The translations under genes were made by a program, and so were the position numbers. Below, one piece after another: positions 38,914 through 49,592 of a DNA stretch of 64,000 bases. Under the pieces are notes generated by a model. That model ran no database searches and was not told the DNA's origin. It saw only the letters and a list, made by a program, of their open reading frames with translations. The stretch is taken from the NCBI GenBank assembly GCA_945878405.1, contig CAMCTJ010000006.1:1-64000 (forward strand), in the 5' to 3' direction. The stretch is from Bdellovibrio sp. ZAP7 (GTDB lineage: Bacteria; Bdellovibrionota; FAC87; UBA2466). Each line of letters starts with the position of its first letter. The first letter of the stretch is position 1.

Positions 38914-39342
38914 TTGATCGGAAGTGACTACTCTCACGCCATGCTTAAAACTAAGAAGTCGGAAGCCGAGCTCTTAGAGCTTTATAACATTCGCAAAAAC
39001 GACCACAGAAAACTGCGAACAAAAAAAGCTACGACGAAAAAGAGAGCTCCAGAAAAAGCTTCTGCGCTTCTCAATCAGTTCTTTAAAGACGAACCAGAGG
39101 CTCTTAAGAAAATGCAGGAAAGCCGAGCCATACAGTCCTGGACTCGTTATGTAGGAAAAGAAGCAGCAAAAGTTTCAAAAGCCATAAGAATCACTGAAGG
39201 AGAACTCCTGGTTTATGTCTCAGATCCTCTTTGGCTACACCAGCTAATGCTGCTCAAGAATCAGATTTTAAATTGTTATCGACGAGAATTTGCTCAATTA
39301 AAGTTAAGACAGCTCTATTTTAAAAGAGTCGATGCTGTTTAG
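38914..39342 (+). CDS. DUF721/DciA-like protein
   Basis: 'IQSWTRYVGKEAAKVSKAIRITEGELLVYVSDPLWLHQLMLLKNQILNCYR'. Start may be ATG 38941. Confidence 0.75.
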   Translation: MIGSDYSHAMLKTKKSEAELLELYNIRKNDHRKLRTKKATTKKRAPEKASALLNQFFKDEPEALKKMQESRAIQSWTRYVGKEAAKVSKAIRITEGELLVYVSDPLWLHQLMLLKNQILNCYRREFAQLKLRQLYFKRVDAV

Positions 39343-39343
39343 T

Positions 39344-39778
39344 TCATCCTGTACTACCAAAACCGCCAGCCCCTCGATCCGTTTGAGACAAATCATCAAC
39401 TGATTCCCACTGAATTTGCTCTACTTTTTTAATTACCAGTTGAGCGATTCGATCCCCATGTGTCAGTCTAACAGGCTCTGCTCCCAAATTAATCATGAGC
39501 ACCATCACTTCACCACGGTAGTCACTATCAATGGTTCCGGGTGAATTGACGACTGTTAGCCCTTGCTTGATCGATAAACCGCTTCTCGGGCGAACCTGGA
39601 CTTCGTAGCCCTCTGGAATCCCAAAGGCGAGTCCCGTGGGCACAGCGGCGCGCTTTCCCGGTAAGATTTCTAAGGGTTGAGGCAAACAGGCCTTCACATC
39701 GCAACCTGCACTTCCGGTTGTCATGTACTTAGGAATTTCTGCCGACTGATTAATTTTTTTTACTTGCACTTGAATCAT
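39344..39778 (-). CDS. dut: dUTP diphosphatase
   Basis: 'TTGSAGCDVKACLPQPLEILPGKRAAVPTGLAFGIPEGYEVQVRPRSGLS', 'GTIDSDYRGEV', 'DRGAGGFGSTG'. Confidence 0.96.
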   Translation of the reverse strand: MIQVQVKKINQSAEIPKYMTTGSAGCDVKACLPQPLEILPGKRAAVPTGLAFGIPEGYEVQVRPRSGLSIKQGLTVVNSPGTIDSDYRGEVMVLMINLGAEPVRLTHGDRIAQLVIKKVEQIQWESVDDLSQTDRGAGGFGSTG

Positions 39779-41043
39779 TGAAACACCGATAGTTTTTTTA
39801 GTTTGGGTTTATTTTTAGAAAGCACGACTAAAGATTCTTTTTCGGGCACAAACAGCTCCTTCGCAGCCTGTCGTAGATCATCTTGAGTCACAGCGTCGAT
39901 TGAAGCTAGGACTTCTTCAACCGGTATTGCCCGACCGAACAGTATCTCGTTTCGGGCCAATGCTTCCTGTCTGGCTTCCATCTGATCAGCCGACAAGAGA
40001 ATCATCCCCTTGAGCTGGCCCTTTACTCGGTCTAGCTCTTCCATCGGCAAATCACCGTCTCTCAGTTTTTCAAACTCGGCCGAGAGAATCTCTAATGATT
40101 TTCCCAAAGAGCGAGAACTCATTCCGGTATAAATGGTGAAAATTCCCGTTTCAGCAAAAGGTAAAAAATCGCAATCGACTGAATACGCAAGAGCGGCTTT
40201 TTCACGAATCTCTTGAAAAAGTCGACTTCCCATTCCTCCGCCGAGAACGAAGCTTAATAAAAGGTAGGCATATCTCTTAGGATCGCGAACGCCCACGCCC
40301 TCAAAACCAACAAGACAGTGTAATTGGTCACTTGTGCTCTTTTGGAACCAATGCCTTTGGTGATAGTGAACCGGATGCCGCTTCAAATTGAGTTTTTGTT
40401 GGGGTTTGTTGAACCGAAAATAATGTTCGCACCGCTCTCTTAGGGGTTCAAATTCAATACCGCCAGCCACTGAGATCACAATATTAGCAGGCTGGTAGTG
40501 ATCCTCAAAAAAGTGCTCCACCATGGATCGAGACAAACCCTGGATTGTTTTTCTGGAACCAATGATGGGTTGTCCTAGACTCTCGCCCTTCCATATCTGG
40601 CGAAATAACGAATCGTAGATGGAGTCTTCGGGAGACTCTTCGACCATGGACAGTTCCTGCAACAAAACTTTACGTTCGCGCTCCAGTTCAGATTTAGGAA
40701 AAGTGGGATTAACGACTAGATCACTCAGAACATCTAAAGCGATATCGATGTGTTCATTTAACACCGTCGCATGAAAACAAGTAACTTCTCTCTCCGTAAA
40801 AGCATTTAGATCCCCACCCAGCCCTTCTAGGACCGTTGCAATTTGCTGAGGAGCTCTAGTTTTGGTGCCCTTAAATGCGAGATGCTCGATGAAGTGACTG
40901 ACCCCATTTAAGGAAGGACTTTCATTAACGCTTCCTACCTTTACCCACACGCCAATCGAAACGGAGCGAACGTAGGGATGCGATTCTGCAACTAATGTTA
41001 CTCCCTGACTTAAGACAGCCTTACGAAACTGGGGCACTACCAT
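39775..41043 (-). CDS. M16 family (pitrilysin-like) metallopeptidase
   Basis: HxxEH motif 'NGVSHFIEHLAFKGT', downstream of pnp as in many bacteria. Confidence 0.93.
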   Translation of the reverse strand: MVVPQFRKAVLSQGVTLVAESHPYVRSVSIGVWVKVGSVNESPSLNGVSHFIEHLAFKGTKTRAPQQIATVLEGLGGDLNAFTEREVTCFHATVLNEHIDIALDVLSDLVVNPTFPKSELERERKVLLQELSMVEESPEDSIYDSLFRQIWKGESLGQPIIGSRKTIQGLSRSMVEHFFEDHYQPANIVISVAGGIEFEPLRERCEHYFRFNKPQQKLNLKRHPVHYHQRHWFQKSTSDQLHCLVGFEGVGVRDPKRYAYLLLSFVLGGGMGSRLFQEIREKAALAYSVDCDFLPFAETGIFTIYTGMSSRSLGKSLEILSAEFEKLRDGDLPMEELDRVKGQLKGMILLSADQMEARQEALARNEILFGRAIPVEEVLASIDAVTQDDLRQAAKELFVPEKESLVVLSKNKPKLKKLSVFQ

Positions 41044-41048
41044 GATGG

Positions 41049-43457
41049 TTAATCATCATCTCGACGATTGAAGCGATCGTCGTCATCTCTATCAGATGGC
41101 ATCGCATCACGATCGTCACGGAATCGATCTCTGTCTCGATCCCCGTCACGATCTCGATCACGGAATCGATCATCTCTTCGAGGCATCCGATTTCCCGGTC
41201 TGTCCCCTCGATCTCTTCCACCCATCGATCGACCACCGCGGTCTCCGCCGCGATCTCCCCCTCGGGGGCCTCGACCTTCGCTACGCGGACCACGGGGTCT
41301 GTCGTCTCGTGATCGCTCTTCGCGATGGCCTGCGTCTTGCTCTTGTGGAGCTCCTTCGGGTTTTTCGATCAGAGCTTTTCGTGAAAGTCGGATTTTTCCA
41401 CTGGGTTCAACTTCCAAGCATTTAACCTTAATGATGTCTCCTGCTTTGACAACGTCATCAACGTATCTAACTCGGAAATGTTCCAACTCAGAAATGTGGC
41501 AAAGTCCTTCAGTGCCAGGAATAATTTCAACGAAAGCACCGAAATCAGCAATCTTCGTTACTTTACCTTCATAAATTTTTCCGGGTTCGGGCTCTTCCAC
41601 GATCTGATTGATGATATCAATAGCTTTTTGAGCCGATTCACCGTCAGCAGATGCAATTTTAATGAGACCGTCATCTTCAATATCAATTTTAACGCCTGTG
41701 CGCTCAATGATACTTCGAATGACTTTACCGCCAGAGCCAATGACTTCTCTCACTTTGTCAGGTTTTACCCGCATTGTGAAAATGCGTGGCGCATACGGTG
41801 AAAACTCTTCTTTGGCCTTATCAAGAACGGCGTTCATTTTTGAAAGGATGTGCAATCTGCCTTCTCTCGCTTGAGCCAGGGCCTTCTCCATAATTTCTCT
41901 GGATACGCCACCGATTTTCAAATCCATTTGGAAAGCAGTAACCCCTTCTTGAGTTCCGCAGACTTTAAAGTCCATGTCCCCAAGATGGTCTTCATCACCT
42001 AAAATATCCGATAAAATCGCAATTTTTTCGCCTTCTTTAATCAGACCCATCGCTACACCTGCAACGGGTTTCGCAAGCGGAATCCCAGCGTCCATCATAG
42101 CCAATGAACCGCTACAAACCGTAGCCATTGAAGATGAACCGTTTGACTCTAATACTTCCGATACTAAGCGAATCGTATAGGGGAATTGTTCCTTAGAAGG
42201 AACTAACGGTAACAAAGCTCGTTCAGCCAAGAAACCATGCCCAATTTCTCGTCGACCGGGTGGTCGAAGTGGCCTTGCTTCACCCACCGAAAAGGGCGGA
42301 AAGTTATAATGGAGCAAGAAGGTTTTTTGAAACACCCCGCTGATCGAGTCAATTTTTTGCTCATCGTCAGCTGTTCCCAGAGTGATGGCTGCCAACACCT
42401 GAGTTTCCCCTCGAGTAAAAAGAGCTGATCCGTGTACTCGTGGCAATAAACCTGTCTCACAAGAAATCGGTCTAATTTCATTATAAGCACGGCCATCAAT
42501 ACGTCGCTGCGTGTTTACGGTAAGTTCGCGAGCATACGCCGCTTTTGTTTCCTCAAAATAAGTGCCCACTAATTTGTTTTTAGCTTTCTCTTCATCCACA
42601 GTGGGATTTTTGACGAGGAACTTTTCTTCCATCGCTTTTTTAACTTCGTCGATAGCTGAATACCGAGCTAGCTTTTCACGAATAGAGAATGCCTTTTCAA
42701 GCTGAGGCCAGCAAAAATCACGAACGTTCTTTTTTAAGGCTTCATCACGAAGAGGTTTATTATAGGTTCGTTTTTCTTTTCCAGCTTTTTGACGAAGCTC
42801 TTCTTGCATCTCAAAAATAACTTTCATCTCCTGCTGGGCAAAATCGAGTGCGTCGACCATTTCTTTTTCAGAAACTTCTCGACTCATCCCTTCCACCATC
42901 ACCACACCAGTGGGAACTCCAGCAACGAGAAGGTCTAACTTGGTGTTGGGAGCTTCTGAGGGAGGGAAATTAAGAACTAGTTTGCCATCCAGCAGACCGA
43001 CACGACAGCTTGCCACTGGTCCGCTAAAAGGAATGTCAGAAATATGAAGAGCAGCGCTAGCAGCAATTGAAGCTACAAAGTCTGGCTCATTTACTCCGTC
43101 TACTGATAGCACTGTAACAACGACATTCGTCTCATACAGATAATCTTCAGGAAAAAGAGGTCGAATCGGTCGATCAATCAATCGGGCAGATAAAGTTGCC
43201 TTTTCGGAAGGCTTAGCTTCTCTTTTAAAAAACCCTCCGGGGATTCTTCCTGCAGAATAGTACTTCTCTTGAAAATCCACAGTTAAAGGAAAAAAATCTG
43301 CTGACGCTCCTAATTTTCTTGCGGAGACAACGGTTACTAAAACCATTGTGTCTCCGTATCTTGCAACTACTGAAGCATCTGTTTGTTTGGCGAGCTTACC
43401 GGTCTGTAGAGTTAACAGACGTCCGCCGTATTCACGGCTTACTTCGACGACGTTCAT
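41049..43457 (-). CDS. pnp: Polyribonucleotide nucleotidyltransferase with long RD/RGD-rich C-terminal tail
   Basis: PNPase core (LSARLIDRPIRPLFPEDYLYETNVV; GSGGKVIRSIIERTGVKIDIEDDG KH; S1 domain), then about 100 aa Arg/Asp/Gly tail. Confidence 0.97.
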   Translation of the reverse strand: MNVVEVSREYGGRLLTLQTGKLAKQTDASVVARYGDTMVLVTVVSARKLGASADFFPLTVDFQEKYYSAGRIPGGFFKREAKPSEKATLSARLIDRPIRPLFPEDYLYETNVVVTVLSVDGVNEPDFVASIAASAALHISDIPFSGPVASCRVGLLDGKLVLNFPPSEAPNTKLDLLVAGVPTGVVMVEGMSREVSEKEMVDALDFAQQEMKVIFEMQEELRQKAGKEKRTYNKPLRDEALKKNVRDFCWPQLEKAFSIREKLARYSAIDEVKKAMEEKFLVKNPTVDEEKAKNKLVGTYFEETKAAYARELTVNTQRRIDGRAYNEIRPISCETGLLPRVHGSALFTRGETQVLAAITLGTADDEQKIDSISGVFQKTFLLHYNFPPFSVGEARPLRPPGRREIGHGFLAERALLPLVPSKEQFPYTIRLVSEVLESNGSSSMATVCSGSLAMMDAGIPLAKPVAGVAMGLIKEGEKIAILSDILGDEDHLGDMDFKVCGTQEGVTAFQMDLKIGGVSREIMEKALAQAREGRLHILSKMNAVLDKAKEEFSPYAPRIFTMRVKPDKVREVIGSGGKVIRSIIERTGVKIDIEDDGLIKIASADGESAQKAIDIINQIVEEPEPGKIYEGKVTKIADFGAFVEIIPGTEGLCHISELEHFRVRYVDDVVKAGDIIKVKCLEVEPSGKIRLSRKALIEKPEGAPQEQDAGHREERSRDDRPRGPRSEGRGPRGGDRGGDRGGRSMGGRDRGDRPGNRMPRRDDRFRDRDRDGDRDRDRFRDDRDAMPSDRDDDDRFNRRDDD

Positions 43458-43470
43458 GATTTAGTTTCCT

Positions 43471-43740
43471 TTACTTTCTAATATTGAGGCGCTGGATCAG
43501 CTGCTGGTAGCGAGCGTTGTCTGTCTTTTTAATATAATCCAACAGACGTCTTCGCGAACTTACCAATTTCAGCAAGCCACGACGAGAATGGTGATCTTTT
43601 TTGTGCTCTTTGAAATGAGGAGCTAAACTATTGATTCGCTCGGTCAGCAATGCTACTTGCACGTCTGGAGAACCAGTATCTCCGGGATGAATCTTGTAAT
43701 TACCGATTAACGTTGTTTTTTGTTCTTTTGTAAGACTCAC
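43471..43740 (-). CDS. rpsO: 30S ribosomal protein S15
   Basis: '[53 protein letters not shown]'. Confidence 0.98.
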   Translation of the reverse strand: MSLTKEQKTTLIGNYKIHPGDTGSPDVQVALLTERINSLAPHFKEHKKDHHSRRGLLKLVSSRRRLLDYIKKTDNARYQQLIQRLNIRK

Positions 43741-43813
43741 GGGACCCCTTCTTTTATTACTCTAGTCTTAAGTTATGGGCCAAGGAGTTACCATTATTGA
43801 TTCTTCTTGGCAA

Positions 43814-44530
43814 TTAAGTATCTTGGGTGGCCGCCATTAAAAGACGGGTAAAGTTCTGATAGCCGCGCCGTCGAAATTCCTCAGGCTCGGCCTGGATCTG
43901 CTCTAACGTTGCACTTCCATCAATTTGGAAGGGACCGCAGCTCAAACGTCTTAGCGCCGTTAAGTGCCCGACAGTGCCCAGCTTTTCGGCAATTTCCTTC
44001 CCTAAACTACGAATATAGGTACCTTTTGAACAATGGACCTCAAAAACCACCTGAGAGGGCTCCCATTGAATCAGGTCCAACCGATATAATTGAACCGATA
44101 CTCGCTCCCTGGGGATAGTGACGTTCATCCGAGCCAATTCATAAAGCCTAACCCCTTGAACCTTTTTAGCGCTAAACATCGGGGGGAGTTGGGACCACTC
44201 TCCTTCAAAGCTCTTTAAACAGGAAGCGACTTGTTCCTCAGTTAACGGAGGAACCGCTGCAGTCTTAATGGGATTTCCTGTTAAATCTAAAGAATCAGTC
44301 TCTGTTCCTAAGGTTAACGTCGCTCGGTAGGTCTTGTCAGAATTTATAAGCGAATTTGAAATCTTGGTGGCTTTGCCCAACAAAAGCACCAATACCCCGG
44401 TAGCAAAGGGGTCTAAACTTCCTGCATGCCCGATTTTGTCGTTGGGAAATATTTTTTTTAAATTTCGAACGACATCAAAACTGGTTGGCCCAACCGGCTT
44501 GTCCACTATCAATACAGCTTCAGTTAACAT
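43814..44530 (-). CDS. truB: tRNA pseudouridine(55) synthase
   Basis: 'VDKPVGPTSFDVVRNLKK...KIGHAGSLDPFATGVLVLLLGKATK'. Confidence 0.97.
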   Translation of the reverse strand: MLTEAVLIVDKPVGPTSFDVVRNLKKIFPNDKIGHAGSLDPFATGVLVLLLGKATKISNSLINSDKTYRATLTLGTETDSLDLTGNPIKTAAVPPLTEEQVASCLKSFEGEWSQLPPMFSAKKVQGVRLYELARMNVTIPRERVSVQLYRLDLIQWEPSQVVFEVHCSKGTYIRSLGKEIAEKLGTVGHLTALRRLSCGPFQIDGSATLEQIQAEPEEFRRRGYQNFTRLLMAATQDT

Positions 44531-44914
44531 CTATTCCTCAGAGGAAACGCTCATATCCTTATGAGAAATTTGGTCCATCAAACTCATTAAATGGGCTACT
44601 TCCCCACCATGAGTGTCTCTTTTAAAACGAAGATCAGGGGTAAACTTTGTGGCCATTGCTTCGCCGATTTTTCGCCGAAAAAAGGAAGTTGCGCTCTTAA
44701 GCCCCTTCTCAATTTCTTTTTGTTTTTTTTCTTCCAGAGAAGCTCCATCTCGAGTGTCGTAGTACACCCAAGCTAGATGCAAATCCTTGGATACTTTTAC
44801 ATCGGTAACCATCACATCAGACAAACGGGGGTCAGAGACATCCCTTAATAGAACATTCATGAGCGTCTCTCGAATGGTTTGAGCAACTTTTTCCGTGCGA
44901 ATGGACCCGTTCAT
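44531..44914 (-). CDS. rbfA: Ribosome-binding factor A
   Basis: 'RTEKVAQTIRETLMNVLLRDVSDPRLSDVMVTDVKVSKDLHLAWVYY' between infB and truB. Confidence 0.96.
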   Translation of the reverse strand: MNGSIRTEKVAQTIRETLMNVLLRDVSDPRLSDVMVTDVKVSKDLHLAWVYYDTRDGASLEEKKQKEIEKGLKSATSFFRRKIGEAMATKFTPDLRFKRDTHGGEVAHLMSLMDQISHKDMSVSSEE

Positions 44915-47538
44915 AAATTGGTTTCAGCAATTTCTTCCTTGATATAAGCCTCGAATTGATCGCCGAGCTTCAAGTCATTGAAGTTTTCAAGTCCAATACC
45001 GCACTCAAATCCTTGGGCCACTTCTTTCACATCTTCTTTAAAGCGTTTCAAAGATGAAATCTTACCTTCGTAAACTATTCTGTTTTCGCGCAAGAGCCTC
45101 AAGAAACAGCCTCGCTGTACTTTTCCGTCGATTACTGCACTTCCAGCAATTGTGCCAACTTTTGGAACAGAGAAGATATCTCGGACTTCAGCCCGTCCGA
45201 TAACTTTTTCACGAACTTTTTTATCCACCAGCCCCAGCAACATTTTCTTCAAATCATCGAGCATTTCATAAATGATGCTATAGGTTCGAACTTCGATACC
45301 TTGTCTTTCGGCAAGCTTAATAGCTTTAATATCGGGACGAACATTAAACCCGACCACGACAGCCTTACTGGCAGAGGCCAGCATGATATCGCTCTCGGTT
45401 ACTCCACCCGTGGAGGCATGCAGAAGTTTCAGTTTTACTTTTTCACTGGGTAACTTTGTTATGGTTTCTCTCAAAGCTTCAACAGAACCCTGAACATCGG
45501 CTTTTAAAATGACTCGTAGCTCTTTATCTGTCGCAGCTTGAGCCAGCATTTCTTCTAAGGTTAATTTAGGCTTACTCTCAGCTGCTGTTCGTTTCAGTTG
45601 TTCAGCTTTGGATTCAGTGATGGTTTTTGCAGTCTTTTCATCAGCTACTACGTAAAACAGATCCCCGACATCGGGAACACTCGGCAAACCCAAAATCTCA
45701 ACGGGAACTCCGGGTGAAGCTTCATCCACTCTCTGTGAACGATCATTACTCAATGCTCTTACTTTGCCATAGAAAAGACCGCACACGATCAGATCGCCAG
45801 GGTGTAGATTTCCATGCTGGACAAGAACGGATACCAATGGTCCGCGATTTTTATCTAATCGCGATTCAACTACTGTACCTCTAGCCGGCACATCATAATT
45901 TGCTTTAAGCTCCAACACTTCTGCTTGAAGCAAAATGGAATCCAGCAACGTATCGATGCCTTTGCCAGTTTTTGCAGACACTGGAACGTACAAGGTATCG
46001 CCTCCCCACTCTTCGGGAGCCAATCCATGTCCGGAAAGAGTTTGCTTGATTCGATCCGGGTTAGCATCTGGGAGGTCAATTTTATTTACTGCAACTACGA
46101 TAGGAACTCCCGCAGCCTTGGCGTGATCTACCGATTCCAAAGTTTGAGGCATTACTCCGTCTGTTGCCGAGACAACCAGAACCACAATATCGGTTACTTT
46201 TGCTCCCCGTGCCCGCATCGCAGTAAAAGCTTCATGGCCTGGAGTGTCGATAAAGGTGACTCGACCCCTTTTAGGAACATCCACGTAATAAGCACCCACG
46301 TGCTGTGTAATTCCACCTGCCTCTCCTTTAGCAACATTCGTTTTCCGAATAGCGTCTAAGAGAGATGTCTTACCGTGGTCAACATGGCCCATGATGGTAA
46401 CCACAGGGCCTCTAGCTTTGAGGTTTTCCGGGGTTAAATCAAGCGCAGGGACGTAGTCTTCCTCTTTAAAGACTCGTTGCTTGATTTCAAAATTAAATTC
46501 CTGACCAACCAGCGAAGCAGTGTCGAAGTCGATCATTTGATTCTGAGCTGCGGTTACTCCAAGAGACATAAGCTTTTGAATGACCGCAGCTGCTTTTTGA
46601 CCCATTTCTTTTGCGAGATCACCAACCGTGATTCCATTCCCCATTTCAACAACTCGTTTGTGTTCTGCAGGGGTCGTTATTTGAGTCTTCATTGCGGGGC
46701 GGGCAATCGCATTCTTTCTCTTTTTTGTGGAGTGAACCAGCTCTCGCTTCAAGAAATCCGAACTTTTAAAAACGGTGTTTTGCCGCTCCAGCATCCTTCT
46801 TCTTCCTGCCTCCTTAGTGGCATCAACGCTGGGAGTAGCTTCAACTTCTTGCACTCTTTTTAATCCAAATATCGGTCCTGTCTCCGCTGATCCACCTTCT
46901 CTCGGTGCCCCTGCACTTCCCGGAGTTCCAGGTTTTTTCGCTGCAGGTTTCGGAGTGATTTCTCGTTTAGGACGATCTACTTTAGGCCCGACCTTTTCAC
47001 CTAAATAGGACTCCGTAGATACACGTTTTACAATGGACGGAAAGAACCTTCGTTTGGGAGGCTCAGGAGGCGCTTCTTGCTTTTTCTCAGGCGCAACAGG
47101 GGCTGCTGCAACTTCAACCGGAACTTCCTCGGCTTCAACTACTTCAGCTGCTTCTGCTACTTCACTTACGACAACTGAGGGTTCCTCTGCGGGCGTAGCG
47201 GCAATTGCAGTCTGTTCAACTTCATTCTCTTCAACGGGTGGCTCCACCACGGGAGCGGCTTCCGGAGTTTTGGCGACTGTTCTTCTTCGAATTACAGTAG
47301 CTCCAACTCGCTTCTCTGAAACGGCAGTTTGAGAAGTTGTCGCAGCCGCTGCCTCTTTCTTTGTTGTATTCGGCTTATTTTTCTTAAAATATTCTCGAAC
47401 TGTTCGGCTTTCCTCCGTTCCAAGAATGCTGGTAATTCCTTTTACCTTCACTCCTAAACGTTGAGTAACCTCTAACAAATGCTGGGCTTCGACTCCCAGC
47501 TCTTTTGCCAATTCGTAGACTTTTAATTTTCCAGTCAT
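44911..47538 (-). CDS. infB: Translation initiation factor IF-2
   Basis: '[40 protein letters not shown]', Ala/Glu-rich N-terminal linker. Confidence 0.98.
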   Translation of the reverse strand: MTGKLKVYELAKELGVEAQHLLEVTQRLGVKVKGITSILGTEESRTVREYFKKNKPNTTKKEAAAATTSQTAVSEKRVGATVIRRRTVAKTPEAAPVVEPPVEENEVEQTAIAATPAEEPSVVVSEVAEAAEVVEAEEVPVEVAAAPVAPEKKQEAPPEPPKRRFFPSIVKRVSTESYLGEKVGPKVDRPKREITPKPAAKKPGTPGSAGAPREGGSAETGPIFGLKRVQEVEATPSVDATKEAGRRRMLERQNTVFKSSDFLKRELVHSTKKRKNAIARPAMKTQITTPAEHKRVVEMGNGITVGDLAKEMGQKAAAVIQKLMSLGVTAAQNQMIDFDTASLVGQEFNFEIKQRVFKEEDYVPALDLTPENLKARGPVVTIMGHVDHGKTSLLDAIRKTNVAKGEAGGITQHVGAYYVDVPKRGRVTFIDTPGHEAFTAMRARGAKVTDIVVLVVSATDGVMPQTLESVDHAKAAGVPIVVAVNKIDLPDANPDRIKQTLSGHGLAPEEWGGDTLYVPVSAKTGKGIDTLLDSILLQAEVLELKANYDVPARGTVVESRLDKNRGPLVSVLVQHGNLHPGDLIVCGLFYGKVRALSNDRSQRVDEASPGVPVEILGLPSVPDVGDLFYVVADEKTAKTITESKAEQLKRTAAESKPKLTLEEMLAQAATDKELRVILKADVQGSVEALRETITKLPSEKVKLKLLHASTGGVTESDIMLASASKAVVVGFNVRPDIKAIKLAERQGIEVRTYSIIYEMLDDLKKMLLGLVDKKVREKVIGRAEVRDIFSVPKVGTIAGSAVIDGKVQRGCFLRLLRENRIVYEGKISSLKRFKEDVKEVAQGFECGIGLENFNDLKLGDQFEAYIKEEIAETNL

Positions 47539-47563
47539 GCTTAGTTGTGTCCCTTATAAGTAG

Positions 47564-48973
47564 TTACTCAGTTGCTTGTCCAGAATCTGCTGTCTTCTCT
47601 TCACTCTTTGCACGTTCCTCATGAGCTTTAACTTCTGCTTTTAATCGCTCAAACACGGCATCAGAAGACATCTTGTTAGGATCCTGAGAGGCTTTCCTTT
47701 CTGTTTCAAGATAATGCTTTCGCATTTCATCTAGCTTGCCCGAGTCGATAAGTTTTTGAGCATTAGCCTTGATTTCAATAGACTTCTCTTCAGAGAATCC
47801 TGGAACTTCTTTCAATTGCTCCACTTCGGTTACAGTGAGTTGTTCTACTTTTGTATAACCGTAATGATACAAACTCTGAGCAAGGGTATCCGTCATCCCT
47901 TCAATGGCCATAAACATCGCTTTCATTGCATCTTGCCGAATTGTCATCTTTGTCTCTGAAAGAATGTCTAGTTTCCAGCCAGATAAAATAGACGCCAACT
48001 TAACGTTCTGGCCTCTTTTTCCGATGGCTAGAGAAAGTTGATTATCAGCGACTACGATTTCCATAGCATGGTGATATTCATCAATAACAACTTTCGAAAC
48101 TTCGGCTGGAGCCAGTGCATTACAGACAAAACGAGTCTCATCAGCATCCCAAGGCACGATGTCGATTTTTTCTCCGCGCAATTCCTGAACCACGTTTTGA
48201 ACGCGAGCTCCTTTTACTCCAACGCACGCTCCCACGGGATCAACGTCAGGATCTGACGAAGTAACTGCGATCTTTGCACGAATCCCTGGTTCTCTCGCAG
48301 CTCCTTTGATTTGCACAATCTCTTCAGCAACCTCTGGTACTTCATTTTTAAATAACTGAATAAGCAACTCAGGACATGTTCGGGACAGAACAATTTTTGG
48401 CCCGCGAGGAGTTTGCTGGACATCAATCAGAAAAGCTAACACTCGATCCCCGGGCTTGAAACTTTCACCAGGGATTTGTTCTCGAGTAGGTAAAATAGCG
48501 TCTGTTCTACCGACATCGACTACAATACAGCCCTTCTCAACTCTTCTACAGGTTCCACTTACCAGTTCACCTTTTTTAATATTAAATTCGTTGTAGATAA
48601 TATCCCGTTCGGCATCACGAACTTTTTGGATGATCACCTGTTTAGCTGTCTGAGCCGCGATTCTTCCAAACTCAGATGAGTCTAGTTTAATCCCGATACT
48701 GTCACCTAAAGCAACATCCGGATCTAATTGCTTAGCTTCGTCAGAAAGAACTTCCGTATTCTGATCTGCAACATCTTCAACCACGGTCTTGAATTGAAAC
48801 AACTCTACTTCTCCCAAATCCTCGTTGAAGTGAGCTTCCAATTCGACGTGCAATCCAAATTTCTTTTTTGCCGCCGTTAGCATGGCAGATTCGAGAGCTT
48901 CAACCAAAACAGAACGATCGATCCCTTTGTCTTTTTGAACCTGATCCAATACTCGTGATAGTTCAGATGCCAT
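47564..48973 (-). CDS. nusA: Transcription termination/antitermination factor NusA
   Basis: 'DPVGACVGVKGARVQNVVQELRGEKIDIVPWD', S1/KH organisation. Confidence 0.97.
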   Translation of the reverse strand: MASELSRVLDQVQKDKGIDRSVLVEALESAMLTAAKKKFGLHVELEAHFNEDLGEVELFQFKTVVEDVADQNTEVLSDEAKQLDPDVALGDSIGIKLDSSEFGRIAAQTAKQVIIQKVRDAERDIIYNEFNIKKGELVSGTCRRVEKGCIVVDVGRTDAILPTREQIPGESFKPGDRVLAFLIDVQQTPRGPKIVLSRTCPELLIQLFKNEVPEVAEEIVQIKGAAREPGIRAKIAVTSSDPDVDPVGACVGVKGARVQNVVQELRGEKIDIVPWDADETRFVCNALAPAEVSKVVIDEYHHAMEIVVADNQLSLAIGKRGQNVKLASILSGWKLDILSETKMTIRQDAMKAMFMAIEGMTDTLAQSLYHYGYTKVEQLTVTEVEQLKEVPGFSEEKSIEIKANAQKLIDSGKLDEMRKHYLETERKASQDPNKMSSDAVFERLKAEVKAHEERAKSEEKTADSGQATE

Positions 48974-48984
48974 TTTTCCTCCCG

Positions 48985-49470
48985 CTAAATTCTAAATTCC
49001 CAAACAGTTTGGGCTTTTTTAATTTTATTCAACTCCACCAAAACTTCTTTTCCCGATACTTTCATTTCAAGTTGGCCTGGAAGCACTCTTAACAAGTGCC
49101 CTCGAAGTTGGCCTCCAATGCCGGGAATACTTTCCGTAAGTACCATTTTGAGTTCTTTTCCAGCTACTTTCTCAAAATCAGTTGAGAGCCGAAGACGACG
49201 ATCCAGTCCGGGCGAGGACACCTCAAGTTCGTACGAAGCATTAATATACTGGCCAGCTTCAAGGAGCGGATCCAAGTGTCTCGATACGGTCACACAATCA
49301 TCAATGGATACTTGGGGTCCTTCATTAGCAGACTCGATAAAAATTCTTAAAAGAGTTTTACCCGAAACATGACAATCCAGATCCACTACTCGATACCCTA
49401 AAGGCAACAACTCTTTTTCGCATAAATCTAATAACTTATGCTCTAGATCTGTTTTAGATATTGAGTCCAA
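48985..49470 (-). CDS. rimP: Ribosome maturation factor RimP
   Basis: 'LGYRVVDLDCHVSGKTLLRIFIE...SYELEVSSPGLDRRLR' upstream of nusA. Confidence 0.95.
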   Translation of the reverse strand: MDSISKTDLEHKLLDLCEKELLPLGYRVVDLDCHVSGKTLLRIFIESANEGPQVSIDDCVTVSRHLDPLLEAGQYINASYELEVSSPGLDRRLRLSTDFEKVAGKELKMVLTESIPGIGGQLRGHLLRVLPGQLEMKVSGKEVLVELNKIKKAQTVWEFRI

Positions 49471-49484
49471 AGACTCCCCTCAAA

Positions 49485-49515
49485 ATAGTAAAAAAGCGGG
49501 CTTTTCGGCCCGCTT
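49485..49515 (-). terminator. Rho-independent terminator downstream of the PBP1A gene
   Basis: Minus-strand AAGCGGGC-CGAAAA-GCCCGCTT followed by TTTT (T6 in total with the stem end); arms 49508-49515 and 49494-49501. Confidence 0.88.
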
Positions 49516-49592
49516 CGTTAAATTCAGTCAACGAGACTGCCCCTTATTAGCAGTTTCCAAGAAATAAAACAAGTAGGGGACCCCCTGGGGGC

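Noticed and set aside
41080-41290. Apparent short tandem-like repeats (cgatct/gatcgc)
   Set aside because: Explained by low-complexity Arg/Asp/Gly coding in pnp, not a CRISPR or satellite.
41068-41574. 168-aa plus-strand ORF (MKRSSSSLSDGIASRSSRNRS...)
   Set aside because: Antisense shadow of the repetitive pnp tail; composition mirrors the RD-rich codons.
45925-46359. 144-aa plus-strand ORF
   Set aside because: Antisense to infB; no independent support.
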